From assembly GCA_963712465.1 (NCBI GenBank), contig CAVQHY010000006.1:1-64000 (forward strand): DNA of 64,000 bases, in the 5' to 3' direction. The stretch is from CAVQHY01 sp963712465. GTDB lineage: Bacteria > Actinomycetota > Thermoleophilia > Gaiellales > Gaiellaceae. The notes beneath the pieces are model-generated. The model was given only the letters and a program-made list of their open reading frames with translations. It did not search any database and had not been told where the DNA came from. The first letter of the stretch is position 1, and each line of letters opens with the position of its first letter. Below are positions 24,942-33,671 of this stretch, in pieces. A program made the position numbers and the translations under genes.

Positions 24942-26185
24942 TAGCAGTTGCTGCCGGGAGGCACGGACGGCCGCTCGCCGAGGCGCACCGGGACGTCCCT
25001 GCGATCGGCCCCCCGCACGACTGTGAGCGTCGCGGTGTCGCCGGGCAGGAGCCGCTGGCTGATCGAACGGACGACATCCTCGGACTTCCTGACCGGGCGC
25101 CCATCGATGGCGACGATCACGTCGCCGCCGGTGCGCAGAAATACGCCTTCGTACTCGGCCTCGCGGCCGCCGCCGCGCAACCCCGACTCGGCGGCGGGGC
25201 TCCCCGGTACGACCGACTGCACGACCGCGCCCCGCTCGACCTGAAAGTCCAGCGCCCGGGCGAGCGACGGGGTCAGCGTCTGCGTCGAGATGCCCATCCA
25301 CGCGTAGCGGGCCCTCCCGGTCGCGAGGAGCTGCTCCAGCGAGCGGCTGGCGGTGTTGATCGGCACGGCGAAGCCGACCCCCTCGGCGTTCCCGGAGTTC
25401 GAGCGGATCTGCGCGTTGATCCCGATCACCTCGCCGCGCGCGTTGAAGAGGGGGCCGCCCGAGTTGCCCCGGTTGATCGGCGCATCGATCTGGATCGCGT
25501 CGCCGAGGTCGTAGCACGAGGTGAGCGAGGCGATCGAACGGCCCACCGCCGAGACGACGCCGACCGCGAGCGAGCTCTCGTTGCCGAACGGGCTGCCGAT
25601 CGCCGCCACCGGCTCGCCGACCTTCACCCTGCCGGAGTTGCCGACCGGGAGCGGTGTCAGGACATGGTCCTCGGGGTCGACCTCGAGCGCCGCTACATCC
25701 GAATACACGTCGAACCCTGCGATCCTGGCCTCCACCCGATCGCCGTCCCGAAACTGGACGTAGACCTTCGCCGCGACCTCGGGCGGATCGCCCGGCGGGC
25801 CCTCGCCCGCCGTGGTCACCACGTGGGCGTTCGTGAGCACGATGCCGTCCTTCGAGACGACGAACCCCGAGCCCTGGGCTGCCGCTCCCTGCCCGGTCTC
25901 GGCGTGATCGCCGAAGAGGGCGTAGATCGTCACCACCCCGGGCGCGCGCGACGCGTACAGTCCCGCGGGATCGAAGCCGTTGCCCGCGAGCGGCTTGGCC
26001 GCGCCCGTGTCCCCCGCCAGACGCGCCCCGGGCGAAGGCGCGCCGTCGGCGGCCGAGATCACGACCGTCTTCGTCTCACCGCCGATCCATCCGGCCGCCG
26101 TGCCGATCCCGAGCGCCACAACGCCGCCGAGGATCGCCGAGGCGACGACGACGAGGACGGTTGTGCCCGGACGAGCCACTGTCAC
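24941..26185 (-). CDS. DegP/HtrA-type serine protease with PDZ domain
   Basis: Membrane-anchored protease of about 414 residues: one N-terminal membrane segment (about 9-31), a linker, a trypsin-fold domain and a C-terminal PDZ domain. The triad is visible as His in TNAHVV, Asp in YSDVAAL and Ser in GNSGGPL. The PDZ part contains GAVVQSVVPGSPAAESGL. It acts outside the membrane on misfolded envelope proteins. GTG 26185 is used; GTG 26179 is equally possible. It follows the histidine kinase gene by 55 nt, consistent with an envelope-stress set. Confidence 0.92.
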   Translation of the reverse strand: MTVARPGTTVLVVVASAILGGVVALGIGTAAGWIGGETKTVVISAADGAPSPGARLAGDTGAAKPLAGNGFDPAGLYASRAPGVVTIYALFGDHAETGQGAAAQGSGFVVSKDGIVLTNAHVVTTAGEGPPGDPPEVAAKVYVQFRDGDRVEARIAGFDVYSDVAALEVDPEDHVLTPLPVGNSGRVKVGEPVAAIGSPFGNESSLAVGVVSAVGRSIASLTSCYDLGDAIQIDAPINRGNSGGPLFNARGEVIGINAQIRSNSGNAEGVGFAVPINTASRSLEQLLATGRARYAWMGISTQTLTPSLARALDFQVERGAVVQSVVPGSPAAESGLRGGGREAEYEGVFLRTGGDVIVAIDGRPVRKSEDVVRSISQRLLPGDTATLTVVRGADRRDVPVRLGERPSVPPGSNC

Positions 26186-26240
26186 TGATCGTAGTCGTGG
26201 ATTGCGGGATCGGGGCGCGTCTCGGCCCGGTCGTGCGTTT

Positions 26241-27668
26241 TCACGTCGAAAGCGTGGTCGAGAGCTCCTGTGCCCCGGCCTCGGTCGTCGGCCCGGCCAG
26301 TGGCAGCGACAGGGTGAACACCGTGGCGCCGGGCCTCGACTCGACCCGGATCGTGCCGGACATCCGTGCGGCAAGCTCGTGCGCGATCGCGAGGCCGAGC
26401 CCGCTACCCGACGCCTTGAGCCCGTCGCCCCGGTAGAAGCGGCCGAAGAGCTGCGACTGCTGCTCGTCCGGAATCCCGGGCCCGTCGTCACGGACGGCGA
26501 GCACGCCCCGAGCCTCCCAGCGCCTGACCTCCACGACCACCGACGTCCCCCGCGGCGTGTGGCGAATGGCGTTCTCGATCAGGATGCGTGCGATCTGGAG
26601 CACGCGCTGCTCGTCGCCGACCGCCCGCACGGGCCGCTCGACGGCGAGCCGCAGCTCGTACTCCCCGGCCTCGGCCACCGCGCGGAACTCGTCGACGGCG
26701 ATCCTGGCGATCGCGTCCAGCTCCACGTCTGCGGTCTCGACGGCGAGCTGGCCCGCGTCGATCTTGCTCAGGTCGAGCAGGTCGGTGGCGAGCCGCGTCA
26801 GCCGATCCGTCTGGGACCGCATCTCCGCGAGGAACTCCCGGCGCGTCGCGTCGTCGAGATCGTCGTCGAGGAGCTCGAGGAAACCGCCGAGGCTGAAGAG
26901 CGGCGTGCGCAACTCGTGCGACGCGTTGGCGATGAACTCCCGGCGAGCGCGATCGAGCTGCGAGAGGCGTAGCCGCATCGTCTCCATCGCCCCCGCGAGC
27001 TGGCCGATCTCGTCGCGGTGCTCGTCGACCACCGGTTGAGCGAAATCCCCGCCTGCGATCCGCTCGGCCGCAGCCTCGAGCCGCCCGATCCGGCGTGTGA
27101 TTCCGAGCGCGGCGAGGTACCCGACGAGCCAGGACACGGCCAGCGCGATCGAGCCGGCGACGATGAGGTACTTGCGGACGAGCCGTACGTTCTCGAGGGT
27201 CTCGGCGAGCGAGGCGGAGAGAAGAACGATGCGACCGGCGTCGGTCACGACGGCGGCCTCCGCGAAGTCGCGGCCATTGCGGCGGACGCGGTCGGACGCC
27301 GCCAGCATCGTCGCCGCCGCCTCGAGCGCAACCCGGTCGTCCTGGATGTCGTTCGAGAGACGACCGCTCGAGTCGGCGATCGGCGACAGGGTGTTCTCGG
27401 TCAGGCGATCGAAGACCACCGCGCGTGCGCTCGTGTTCGCCTGGTAGAGCGTGACGACGTTGGCGAGATCGAAGCTGCTGACGCGATCGGTCGTCGCCGC
27501 CACGGTCGGAGCTGCTCGCTCGAGCTCGCGGATCTTCGCGTCGACCAACCTCGATTCGAGCTGCGGAAGCACGGCTAGCCCGACGATCGCGAGAGCACAG
27601 GCAACCGTCAGAAACAGGACGAGGCCGAGCTTGACCGAGAGCCGGGTGAGTCCGGGCGACCGGTTCAC
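26241..27668 (-). CDS. Sensor histidine kinase (HAMP-HisKA-HATPase)
   Basis: Protein of 475 residues: membrane segment at about 13-33, an extracytoplasmic sensor of about 130 residues, a second membrane segment near 165-190, then HAMP, HisKA and HATPase domains. The phosphorylated His is in ANASHELRTPLFSLGG. The N box is LIENAIRHTPRG, G1 is DDGPGIPDEQ and G2 GSGLGLAIAHELA. It starts with GTG in a GTGA overlap with its response regulator, so the pair is translationally coupled. The sensor domain has no motif that tells the signal; the downstream DegP suggests envelope stress. Confidence 0.93.
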   Translation of the reverse strand: MNRSPGLTRLSVKLGLVLFLTVACALAIVGLAVLPQLESRLVDAKIRELERAAPTVAATTDRVSSFDLANVVTLYQANTSARAVVFDRLTENTLSPIADSSGRLSNDIQDDRVALEAAATMLAASDRVRRNGRDFAEAAVVTDAGRIVLLSASLAETLENVRLVRKYLIVAGSIALAVSWLVGYLAALGITRRIGRLEAAAERIAGGDFAQPVVDEHRDEIGQLAGAMETMRLRLSQLDRARREFIANASHELRTPLFSLGGFLELLDDDLDDATRREFLAEMRSQTDRLTRLATDLLDLSKIDAGQLAVETADVELDAIARIAVDEFRAVAEAGEYELRLAVERPVRAVGDEQRVLQIARILIENAIRHTPRGTSVVVEVRRWEARGVLAVRDDGPGIPDEQQSQLFGRFYRGDGLKASGSGLGLAIAHELAARMSGTIRVESRPGATVFTLSLPLAGPTTEAGAQELSTTLST

Positions 27669-28360
27669 GAGTCCCGGAAGCGATACCCGGCGCCGCGCAC
27701 GGTGAAGATGTACTCCGGCTCGCCGGGGTCGCGCTCGATCTTCTCGCGCAGATGCCGCACGTGGACGTCGATCGTCCTGGGATCGCGGTAGTCGGAGCCA
27801 CCCCAGAGCATCTCGAGCAGCAGGCGGCGGGAGTAGACGCGGCCGGGGTGGGCGGCGAGCGTCCGCAACAGCTCGAACTCGAGGTACGTGAGCTGAACGA
27901 CCTCGTCGCGCACCTCCACCGTGCGCCGAGCGAGATCGATCCTCAGAGCGTCAGTCTCGATCACCTCGTCGCGCACCCCCGCAGGCGGGAGCTGAGCGCG
28001 GCGAAGGAGCGCGCGCACCCGGCTCGTGAACTCACGGATCGAGAACGGCTTGGTGATGTAGTCGTCGGCTCCGAGCTCCAGCCCGAGCACCTTGTCGACC
28101 TCGTCGTCGCGGGCCGTGAGCATGATGATCGGCACCGCGCTCTGGGCGCGCAGACGACGGCACACCTCGAGTCCGTCGAGCTTCGGCAGCATGATGTCGA
28201 GCACGACGAGGTCGATCTCCCCCGGCGCGAATCGCTCCAGCGCCTCTTCGCCATCCCGGGCCTGGACGACCGCGTAGCCCTCCCGCTCGAGCGGAAACGT
28301 CAGGAGCTTCTGCACCGACTCCTCGTCGTCGACGAGCAGGATCGTTGCGTTCTCGGCCAT
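27665..28360 (-). CDS. OmpR/PhoB-family response regulator
   Basis: Regulator of 231 residues. The receiver has the acidic pair Asp11-Asp12, phosphoacceptor Asp55 in VVLDIMLP, and the conserved Lys in YITKPFS. The C-terminal winged helix has LTYLEFELLRTLAAHPG and RTIDVHVRHLREKIE, ending in RGAGYRF. Partner of the kinase encoded next. ATG start with TACCAT about 8-9 nt upstream, a possible leaderless promoter. Divergent from the M28-like gene by 50 bp. Confidence 0.95.
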   Translation of the reverse strand: MAENATILLVDDEESVQKLLTFPLEREGYAVVQARDGEEALERFAPGEIDLVVLDIMLPKLDGLEVCRRLRAQSAVPIIMLTARDDEVDKVLGLELGADDYITKPFSIREFTSRVRALLRRAQLPPAGVRDEVIETDALRIDLARRTVEVRDEVVQLTYLEFELLRTLAAHPGRVYSRRLLLEMLWGGSDYRDPRTIDVHVRHLREKIERDPGEPEYIFTVRGAGYRFRDS

Positions 28361-28410
28361 CCGCGTAATGGTAAGGGGCCGGCACGCGAGAACTACACTT
28401 GTCCGCGGCC
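28361..28410. promoter_or_regulatory. Divergent promoter region of response regulator and M28-like gene
   Basis: On plus, TACACT (28394-28399) ends 11 nt before ATG 28411. On minus, TACCAT lies about 8-9 nt before ATG 28360. Both spacings suit near-leaderless transcripts. No -35 is clear. The two-component regulator could act here on both directions. Confidence 0.4.
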
Positions 28411-30282
28411 ATGGCTGATGAGCCTCTCTCCTCCCGGCGTCGCCCGCGGCGTGGATCGGTCGAGCGCCCGGTCTCGACGCGCCTCTACCGCGCCTCCTGG
28501 GTGACCGTCGCCGCCGCGCTCGCGATCGCGGCGTTCAGCGTCGGCCGCACCGAGGCGCTACCCCCGCCGGAGCTGCCTCCGTCCTTCGACGGCCCGTCGG
28601 CGTTCCAGCTTGCGACCGAGCTCGCCACGCTCTTTCCCGACCGCTCACCAGGTACCAAGGGTGGCCGCGAGGCGGCCCAGTGGGTAGCCGGTCGCTTCGC
28701 GGAGCAGGGCCTTCAGCCTCGAGCCGAGGTCGTGACGGCCGAGGTGCCCGAGCTCGGCAGGAAGACGTTCACGAACGTCTTCGCCGTCGTTCCCGGCGGC
28801 TCCAGACAGACGATCGTGGTCATGGCGCACCGGGACAACCTCGGCCTCTCCCCGGGAGCCGACGACAACGCGTCGGGCACGGGCGCCCTGCTCGAGATCG
28901 CCCGGAATGCCGTCCTCCCGGGCGCCCGAGGGGATACGGCGCTCGCCCACACGATCGTTCTGCTCTCGACCGATGGCGGCGCGTACGGCGGCGTCGGAGC
29001 CGATTTCTTCGCTCGCTATCCGCGGGGGATCATGCGCCACGTGGGGCCGGGAGCGTCCGTGATCGCGGTCGTCAACCTCGACGGCATCGGTGGAAAGGGC
29101 TTGCCGCGCCTGGAGTTCGGAGGCAACGCTTCGCGGTCGGCCGCGCCGGCGCTCGTCGCGACGGCGCAGTCGAGCGTCCTCGCACAAACGGGCATGGAGC
29201 CCCGGCGGCCCGGCGCGCTCGCCCAGGCCTTCGACCTGGCGTTCCCGATCAGCTTCTACGAGCAGGGAGCGCTGGTCGCGCAGGACGTATCGGCCTTGAC
29301 GCTGACGACCGCAGGCAGTACGCCTCGATCGCCGATCGGAGACACGGTGGCGGGCCTGCAGCCGGCACAGCTCGCCGCAGTCGGCCGGTCCGCGCAGACC
29401 TTGATCGCGTCGCTCGACCAGGCCGCAGAGGTCGCACGAGGCACCGAGGCCTACCTCTATCTCGGGTCGCGTATCGTCCGCGGCTGGGCGATCCAGCTCG
29501 TTCTCCTCGCGCTCCTCGTACCGTTTCTCGCGTCGACCGTCGACCTCGTCGCCCGCGTTCGCGCGCGTGGGATCCCGCTCGCGCCGGCGTTTCGCAGCCT
29601 CGCGAGCCGGCTCGGGATCTGGGCCTGGTTCGGCGGCCTGTTCGCATTCTTCGCCGTGACCGGAATCTTTTCCGCGGGCCCGAGCCGGCCGGTGCCCCTG
29701 TCAACGCCGGCCGCATCCGACTGGCCGCTCGCCGCGCTGGTCGCCCTCGCCGGTCTGGCCCTCGGCGGCTGGCTCGTCGCACGGCCTCGGCTCGCGCCAA
29801 CCCGGCCGGTGGAGCCATCGGAGGAGCTCGCCGGCCACGTGGTGGCGATGATCGCGCTCGGGGCCGTGGCGATCGTCGTTGCCGTGGTGAACCCGTTCGC
29901 ACTGGTCTTCGTCCTCCCGTCGCTCCACACCTGGCTCTGGCTCCCGCAGACCGCGGGCCGGGGGGTGGCCCCGAGAGTCGCGCTCTTCCTTGCCGGCCTC
30001 GCCGGCCCGCTCGTGCTCGTCGGCCTCTTCGCCTTCCGCTTCGACCTCGGCGCCGACGCCGCCTGGTATCTGCTCGCGCTGGTCTCGGTGGGCTACGTCC
30101 CCCTCGCGCTCGTGCTCTCGTTCCTCGCCTGGGGTGCTGTGGCCGAGCAGGTTGGCGCGCTCGCGTTCGGCCGCTACGCGCCTTACCCGGGAACGCCCGA
30201 CCGTGAGCGCGGGCCGATCCGCGAGACGATTCGGCATGGTGTTCTCGCGGCGCGCCGGCGCCGGGTGCGGCGGATCGTGTAG
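28411..30282 (+). CDS. M28-like membrane protein with altered catalytic site
   Basis: Protein of 623 residues. It has an N-terminal membrane segment (about 25-45), an M28 aminopeptidase-like domain (about 60-345), then about seven hydrophobic segments. The first zinc motifs are present (MAHRDNL and GADDNASG), as is a later NLDGIGG. However, the position where M28 enzymes have DGEE reads DGGA (residues 188-191), so the catalytic Glu and bridging ligand pair is absent. It may bind rather than cut peptides, or use other residues. Start ATG 28411; TTG 28399 is unlikely as it overlaps the -10. It stands alone. Confidence 0.8.
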   Translation: MADEPLSSRRRPRRGSVERPVSTRLYRASWVTVAAALAIAAFSVGRTEALPPPELPPSFDGPSAFQLATELATLFPDRSPGTKGGREAAQWVAGRFAEQGLQPRAEVVTAEVPELGRKTFTNVFAVVPGGSRQTIVVMAHRDNLGLSPGADDNASGTGALLEIARNAVLPGARGDTALAHTIVLLSTDGGAYGGVGADFFARYPRGIMRHVGPGASVIAVVNLDGIGGKGLPRLEFGGNASRSAAPALVATAQSSVLAQTGMEPRRPGALAQAFDLAFPISFYEQGALVAQDVSALTLTTAGSTPRSPIGDTVAGLQPAQLAAVGRSAQTLIASLDQAAEVARGTEAYLYLGSRIVRGWAIQLVLLALLVPFLASTVDLVARVRARGIPLAPAFRSLASRLGIWAWFGGLFAFFAVTGIFSAGPSRPVPLSTPAASDWPLAALVALAGLALGGWLVARPRLAPTRPVEPSEELAGHVVAMIALGAVAIVVAVVNPFALVFVLPSLHTWLWLPQTAGRGVAPRVALFLAGLAGPLVLVGLFAFRFDLGADAAWYLLALVSVGYVPLALVLSFLAWGAVAEQVGALAFGRYAPYPGTPDRERGPIRETIRHGVLAARRRRVRRIV

Positions 30283-30289
30283 CCGGGCT

Positions 30290-31495
30290 CTAGGCGAGAT
30301 GGATGTAGCGGATCTCCGCACCAGCCGGGATCTCCGCCTCGCCGGCGTCGACCGCGACGAGCGCATCGGCCCGGGCCGCCCGCACGATCATGTGCGACTC
30401 CTGGCCGGCGAGCGGATCGAGAACGGCCGTTCCGTCCTCCCACCTGATCCGCGCCCGCACGAACTCGTCCCGATGGCGATTGCGCGGGAGCCCGGAGCCG
30501 AGAGTGCCGGACCGGTAGACCGGAAGCGGATCGGGAACTCCGAGGAGCGCGTTGATCGCGGGACGCACGAACAGCTCGAACGTGACGAGCACGCTGACCG
30601 GGTTTCCCGGAAGGACGAACACCGGGTGATCTCGGCGCGTCGCGAAGCAGACCGGCTTGCCCGGCCGCATCCTCACTCCCCAGAACACCTCCTCGATGCG
30701 AAAGTCCGGAAAGGTCGAGCGCACCAGGTCGTGAGGGCCGACCGAGGCCCCGCCCGTCGTGACGAGCATGTCGAAGCCGAGCAGGGCCCGCTCCATCACC
30801 TGCTCGAGCTCGTCCCGATCGTCGGGGACGACCCCCAGCTGCGCGGGAACCGCGCCCGCCGAGGCGCACGCGGCCGCCAGCAAGAGCCCGTTCGACTCGT
30901 AGATCTCGCCCGCGCCGAGTGGCTCGCCCGGCTGTCGAAGCTCGGAGCCGGTAACGAGGATTCCCACCCTGGGCCGCTTCGCACACCGGACCTCGGAGAC
31001 TCCGGCCGCCGCGAGCGCGGCGACCTGCGCAGGCCCGAGCGCGACGCCAGCCTCCAGAATAGGTCCGCCCGACACGACGTCCCCGCCTCGGGACCGCACG
31101 TTCGCACCGGACGTGACCGGCGCCGAGACGCGCAGGCCGTCCGCCGACTCCTCGACGACCTCGAGCGGAACGACGGCATCCGCTCCGTCGGGAACGACCC
31201 CGCCGGTCGAGATCGCCATCGCCTCGCCGGCACCGAGCGCGCGGCCGGCCGGGCTGCCGGCGGCAACGCGGGCGACCACCGGCAGCGTCACCGGAGCAGC
31301 CGCCGTGTCCTCCGCTCGCAGGGCGAACCCGTCCATCGCCGAGCTCGGAAACGGGGGCAGGTCGACCATTGCCACGGCCGGCTCCCCGAGCACGCGGCCC
31401 GCGGCCCGCTCGATCGGCACACGCTCCGCGTCGATTCGCCTCGTTCGCTCGAGCACGAGGCGCTGGGCCCCTGCGACGGAGATCAGCTCGGACAT
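30290..31495 (-). CDS. moeA: Molybdopterin molybdenumtransferase MoeA
   Basis: Protein of 401 residues. Domain signatures are PPFPSSAMDGFALR, AISTGGVVPDGADAVVPLE, ILVTGSEL and TTGGASVGPHDL, then GKPVCFA and LPGNPVSVLVTFELFV. It inserts molybdate into adenylylated molybdopterin, the step after Mog. ATG 31495 is chosen because the family begins with this SELISVAGAQRLVL segment. Divergent from a glycosyltransferase with 23 bp between start codons, so the transcript is probably leaderless. Its stop is 7 nt from that of the M28-like gene. Confidence 0.93.
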   Translation of the reverse strand: MSELISVAGAQRLVLERTRRIDAERVPIERAAGRVLGEPAVAMVDLPPFPSSAMDGFALRAEDTAAAPVTLPVVARVAAGSPAGRALGAGEAMAISTGGVVPDGADAVVPLEVVEESADGLRVSAPVTSGANVRSRGGDVVSGGPILEAGVALGPAQVAALAAAGVSEVRCAKRPRVGILVTGSELRQPGEPLGAGEIYESNGLLLAAACASAGAVPAQLGVVPDDRDELEQVMERALLGFDMLVTTGGASVGPHDLVRSTFPDFRIEEVFWGVRMRPGKPVCFATRRDHPVFVLPGNPVSVLVTFELFVRPAINALLGVPDPLPVYRSGTLGSGLPRNRHRDEFVRARIRWEDGTAVLDPLAGQESHMIVRAARADALVAVDAGEAEIPAGAEIRYIHLA

Positions 31496-31518
31496 GTCGA
31501 GGCATAAGCTAACCGGCC
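31496..31518. promoter_or_regulatory. 23-bp divergent spacer with near-palindromic -10 element
   Basis: The whole spacer between the moeA ATG and the glycosyltransferase ATG contains CATAAGCTAACC. It offers TAAGCT (plus) and TTAGCTTAT (minus) as overlapping -10-like elements a few nt from each start codon. There is no room for separate promoters or leaders, and any -35 would lie in coding sequence. Confidence 0.4.
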
Positions 31519-32469
31519 ATGACCGGGCGCGTCGTGAACTCGCCGGGTGTGTTGTCTGAAGCGTCAACGATGCATCGGCTGCACACGGTCGGGTCGTTCG
31601 ACGGGAACGAGCCTCGCAACTTCCTCGCGCTCCGCGCGCTCGTCGACGCCGGCTTCACGCTCGTCGGCGACGCCGCGGCCGCCGACGCGATCTGGGTAGG
31701 TCACCCTCCCCTTCGGAGCCTGCCTGCGGCGCGACGGACGGCGCGGAAGCGCCCGGTTGTCGTCAACGCCGTCGACGGACTGGTCGACGAGCTCGGCATC
31801 GCCCGCCGGCAACTTCTGCGCCTCGCCGACCTCGTCGTCGCCGAGAGCGCTGCGGGCGCGGCGGCGATCGGCGAGCGAGCCGGACTGTCCGCGGGAAGGC
31901 TGGCGTCGTGTCCGACGGGCGCGGACGACCGCATCTTCGTCCCGCCCTGGAGCGCCGCGGTGCCGTTCACGTGCCTCGTCTTCGACGCCGACACGGCTCT
32001 CGTAACCCGGGCGGCGGAGGCCGTTCCGGAGGCTCGCTTCCGCATCGTGGGTAGGGCCTCGGGGGAATACGCCTCGAACGTCGAGCTCGCCGCGCCGCTC
32101 AGTCCGACGTCGCTCGGGCACGAGGTGCGGCGGGCAGGATGTGTGATCTCCACCGTCCCGGCCTCCGGGCGAGCCATGCCGCCCGGCGCCCTCGAGGCCC
32201 TTTCGTGCGGGACACCGCTCGTCACGGCTGACACGCCTGCCGCCCGGGAGCTCCTGGCAGACGGCGAGAGCGCCCTGCTCGTCAGCGCCGGGGACGACGG
32301 CGCAATCGCACGAGCGGCGTCGAGATTGAACGCCGATTTCGACCTCGCACGGCGTCTTTCGGCCGGAGGTCTCGCCACCTTCCGGGAGCAGGCGGGGCTC
32401 TCGGCACGGGCCCACCGCTGGCGCGCGCTGATCGAGTCTCAGATCGGCACTGCGTCCCGCAGGAGGTAG
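31519..32469 (+). CDS. GT4-like glycosyltransferase
   Basis: Protein of 316 residues resembling a compact GT-B enzyme. The C-terminal donor domain has PPGALEALSCGTPLVTADTPAARELL followed by GESALLVSAGDD; the N-terminal domain contains AIWVGHPPLRSLPA. The acceptor is unknown. ATG 31519 is used because of the -10-like element 8 nt upstream; ATG 31570 (HRLHTVGSFDGNEPRN) is a real alternative. It converges on the polyprenol-mannose-type transferase, and the two coding regions overlap by 31 bp at their 3' ends. Confidence 0.75.
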   Translation: MTGRVVNSPGVLSEASTMHRLHTVGSFDGNEPRNFLALRALVDAGFTLVGDAAAADAIWVGHPPLRSLPAARRTARKRPVVVNAVDGLVDELGIARRQLLRLADLVVAESAAGAAAIGERAGLSAGRLASCPTGADDRIFVPPWSAAVPFTCLVFDADTALVTRAAEAVPEARFRIVGRASGEYASNVELAAPLSPTSLGHEVRRAGCVISTVPASGRAMPPGALEALSCGTPLVTADTPAARELLADGESALLVSAGDDGAIARAASRLNADFDLARRLSAGGLATFREQAGLSARAHRWRALIESQIGTASRRR

Positions 32470-33671
32470 GCCGACAGAGCGAGCGCCAGCCACTGCGCCG
32501 GGGGATCCTCCTCGACCGCTGCCAGGGGTACCACCCACACGGCGTACCAGGGCACGAGCCAGGGGGTCGCAACCAGCAGTAAGCCGGCGCAGAGCCCGAG
32601 CCGCGCCCGGCCGCGCCACGCCTCGCCCAGCAGCCAGAGGTAGGCGACCACAAAGAGGCTCCCGAGCAGCCAGGCCGCCGCGTGCTCGGAGATTCCGAGA
32701 TCAGCCAGACGGTTCGGTATCGAGTAGTCGGCCTGCCGTGCGAGATTGCTGGCCAACGGTCCGAACGCGTCGAGCCACGCCGTCCCGTAGCGCCACGTTG
32801 CGATCGCCACGACCACGGCCGCTGTCACCGCGAAGCCGAGATGCCTGACAGGACGGCCGGTCCGGTAGGCAGCGACCGCCCGGAGCGGCAGGAAGACCAG
32901 CGCGACCCACTTCAGGGCGATCGCCGCAGCCCAGGCGCCACCCGCCAGCTCGAGCCTGCCCGCCGCCGCCAGCGCCATCGCGCCGAGAACGGCCACCATC
33001 ATGAGCGCGTCGTTGTGTCCACCGCCCGCGAAGTGGAACGCGAGCAGTGGATTCCAGCCGACGAAGGCCGCGCTGAAAGCCGGGCGCGTACCGAGTCTGG
33101 CGGCGAGGAAGACCAGCGCGAGCATGGTGACCGCGCCCAGGGCCTTGTAGAGCCAGGCCGCCAGTGTTGGCGAGCTCCCGGTCACGACCGCGTGACCCTC
33201 GGAGAGAAGGGTGAAGCCCGGGCCGTAGACGGAGGTCGTATCGCGCCAGTCAGCGCCCATCCGCGAGTAGGCGGGATCCCGCGGAAACTGGAGCGGCCGA
33301 TCCTCGTACGGGTTGGCTCCGTGCACCGCCGCGATCCGGCCGTAGTCCCAGTACGTGTAGACGTCGGTCGAGACGAGCACGGGCCCGGCGAGAGGGATCA
33401 CCTGCACCGCCACTGCCACTGCAAGCGCGACCCGCAGGCGCACGCGCCCTGCGCGTACGAGGGCAAGCCCGACCAGATAGGCGACGAAGCCCGCGGTCGC
33501 CGCACCGAGGTAGACCCACGCCCAGCCCCCCTTCGCCGCCTCGTGCCCGGGGACGAGCGGAGAGCCCGAAGGGAGGGCTGCCGCGGCGCCGAGGCAGACG
33601 AGCCCGACGAGAGCCGCGCCCGCGGCGAGTCCGGCCCGCTCGCTAGTGAGGAACCGTCTCGACGGCGTCAG
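32439..33671 (-). CDS. Polytopic GT87/GT39-like glycosyltransferase (start uncertain)
   Basis: Integral membrane protein of about 410 residues with ten or more hydrophobic segments. The early extracytoplasmic loop has VSTDVYTYWDYGRIAAVHG, with acidic residues, then NPYED, like polyprenyl-phosphate-sugar-dependent mannosyltransferases. GGGHNDALMMV is another conserved loop. It probably adds mannose or glucose outside the membrane. No ATG, GTG or TTG lies near the first membrane segment; CTG 33671 (32439-33671 in frame) overlaps the PBP gene by 29 nt and is the best guess. The first canonical in-frame start would delete the first membrane segments. Confidence 0.75.
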   Translation of the reverse strand: MTPSRRFLTSERAGLAAGAALVGLVCLGAAAALPSGSPLVPGHEAAKGGWAWVYLGAATAGFVAYLVGLALVRAGRVRLRVALAVAVAVQVIPLAGPVLVSTDVYTYWDYGRIAAVHGANPYEDRPLQFPRDPAYSRMGADWRDTTSVYGPGFTLLSEGHAVVTGSSPTLAAWLYKALGAVTMLALVFLAARLGTRPAFSAAFVGWNPLLAFHFAGGGHNDALMMVAVLGAMALAAAGRLELAGGAWAAAIALKWVALVFLPLRAVAAYRTGRPVRHLGFAVTAAVVVAIATWRYGTAWLDAFGPLASNLARQADYSIPNRLADLGISEHAAAWLLGSLFVVAYLWLLGEAWRGRARLGLCAGLLLVATPWLVPWYAVWVVPLAAVEEDPPAQWLALALSAYLLRDAVPI

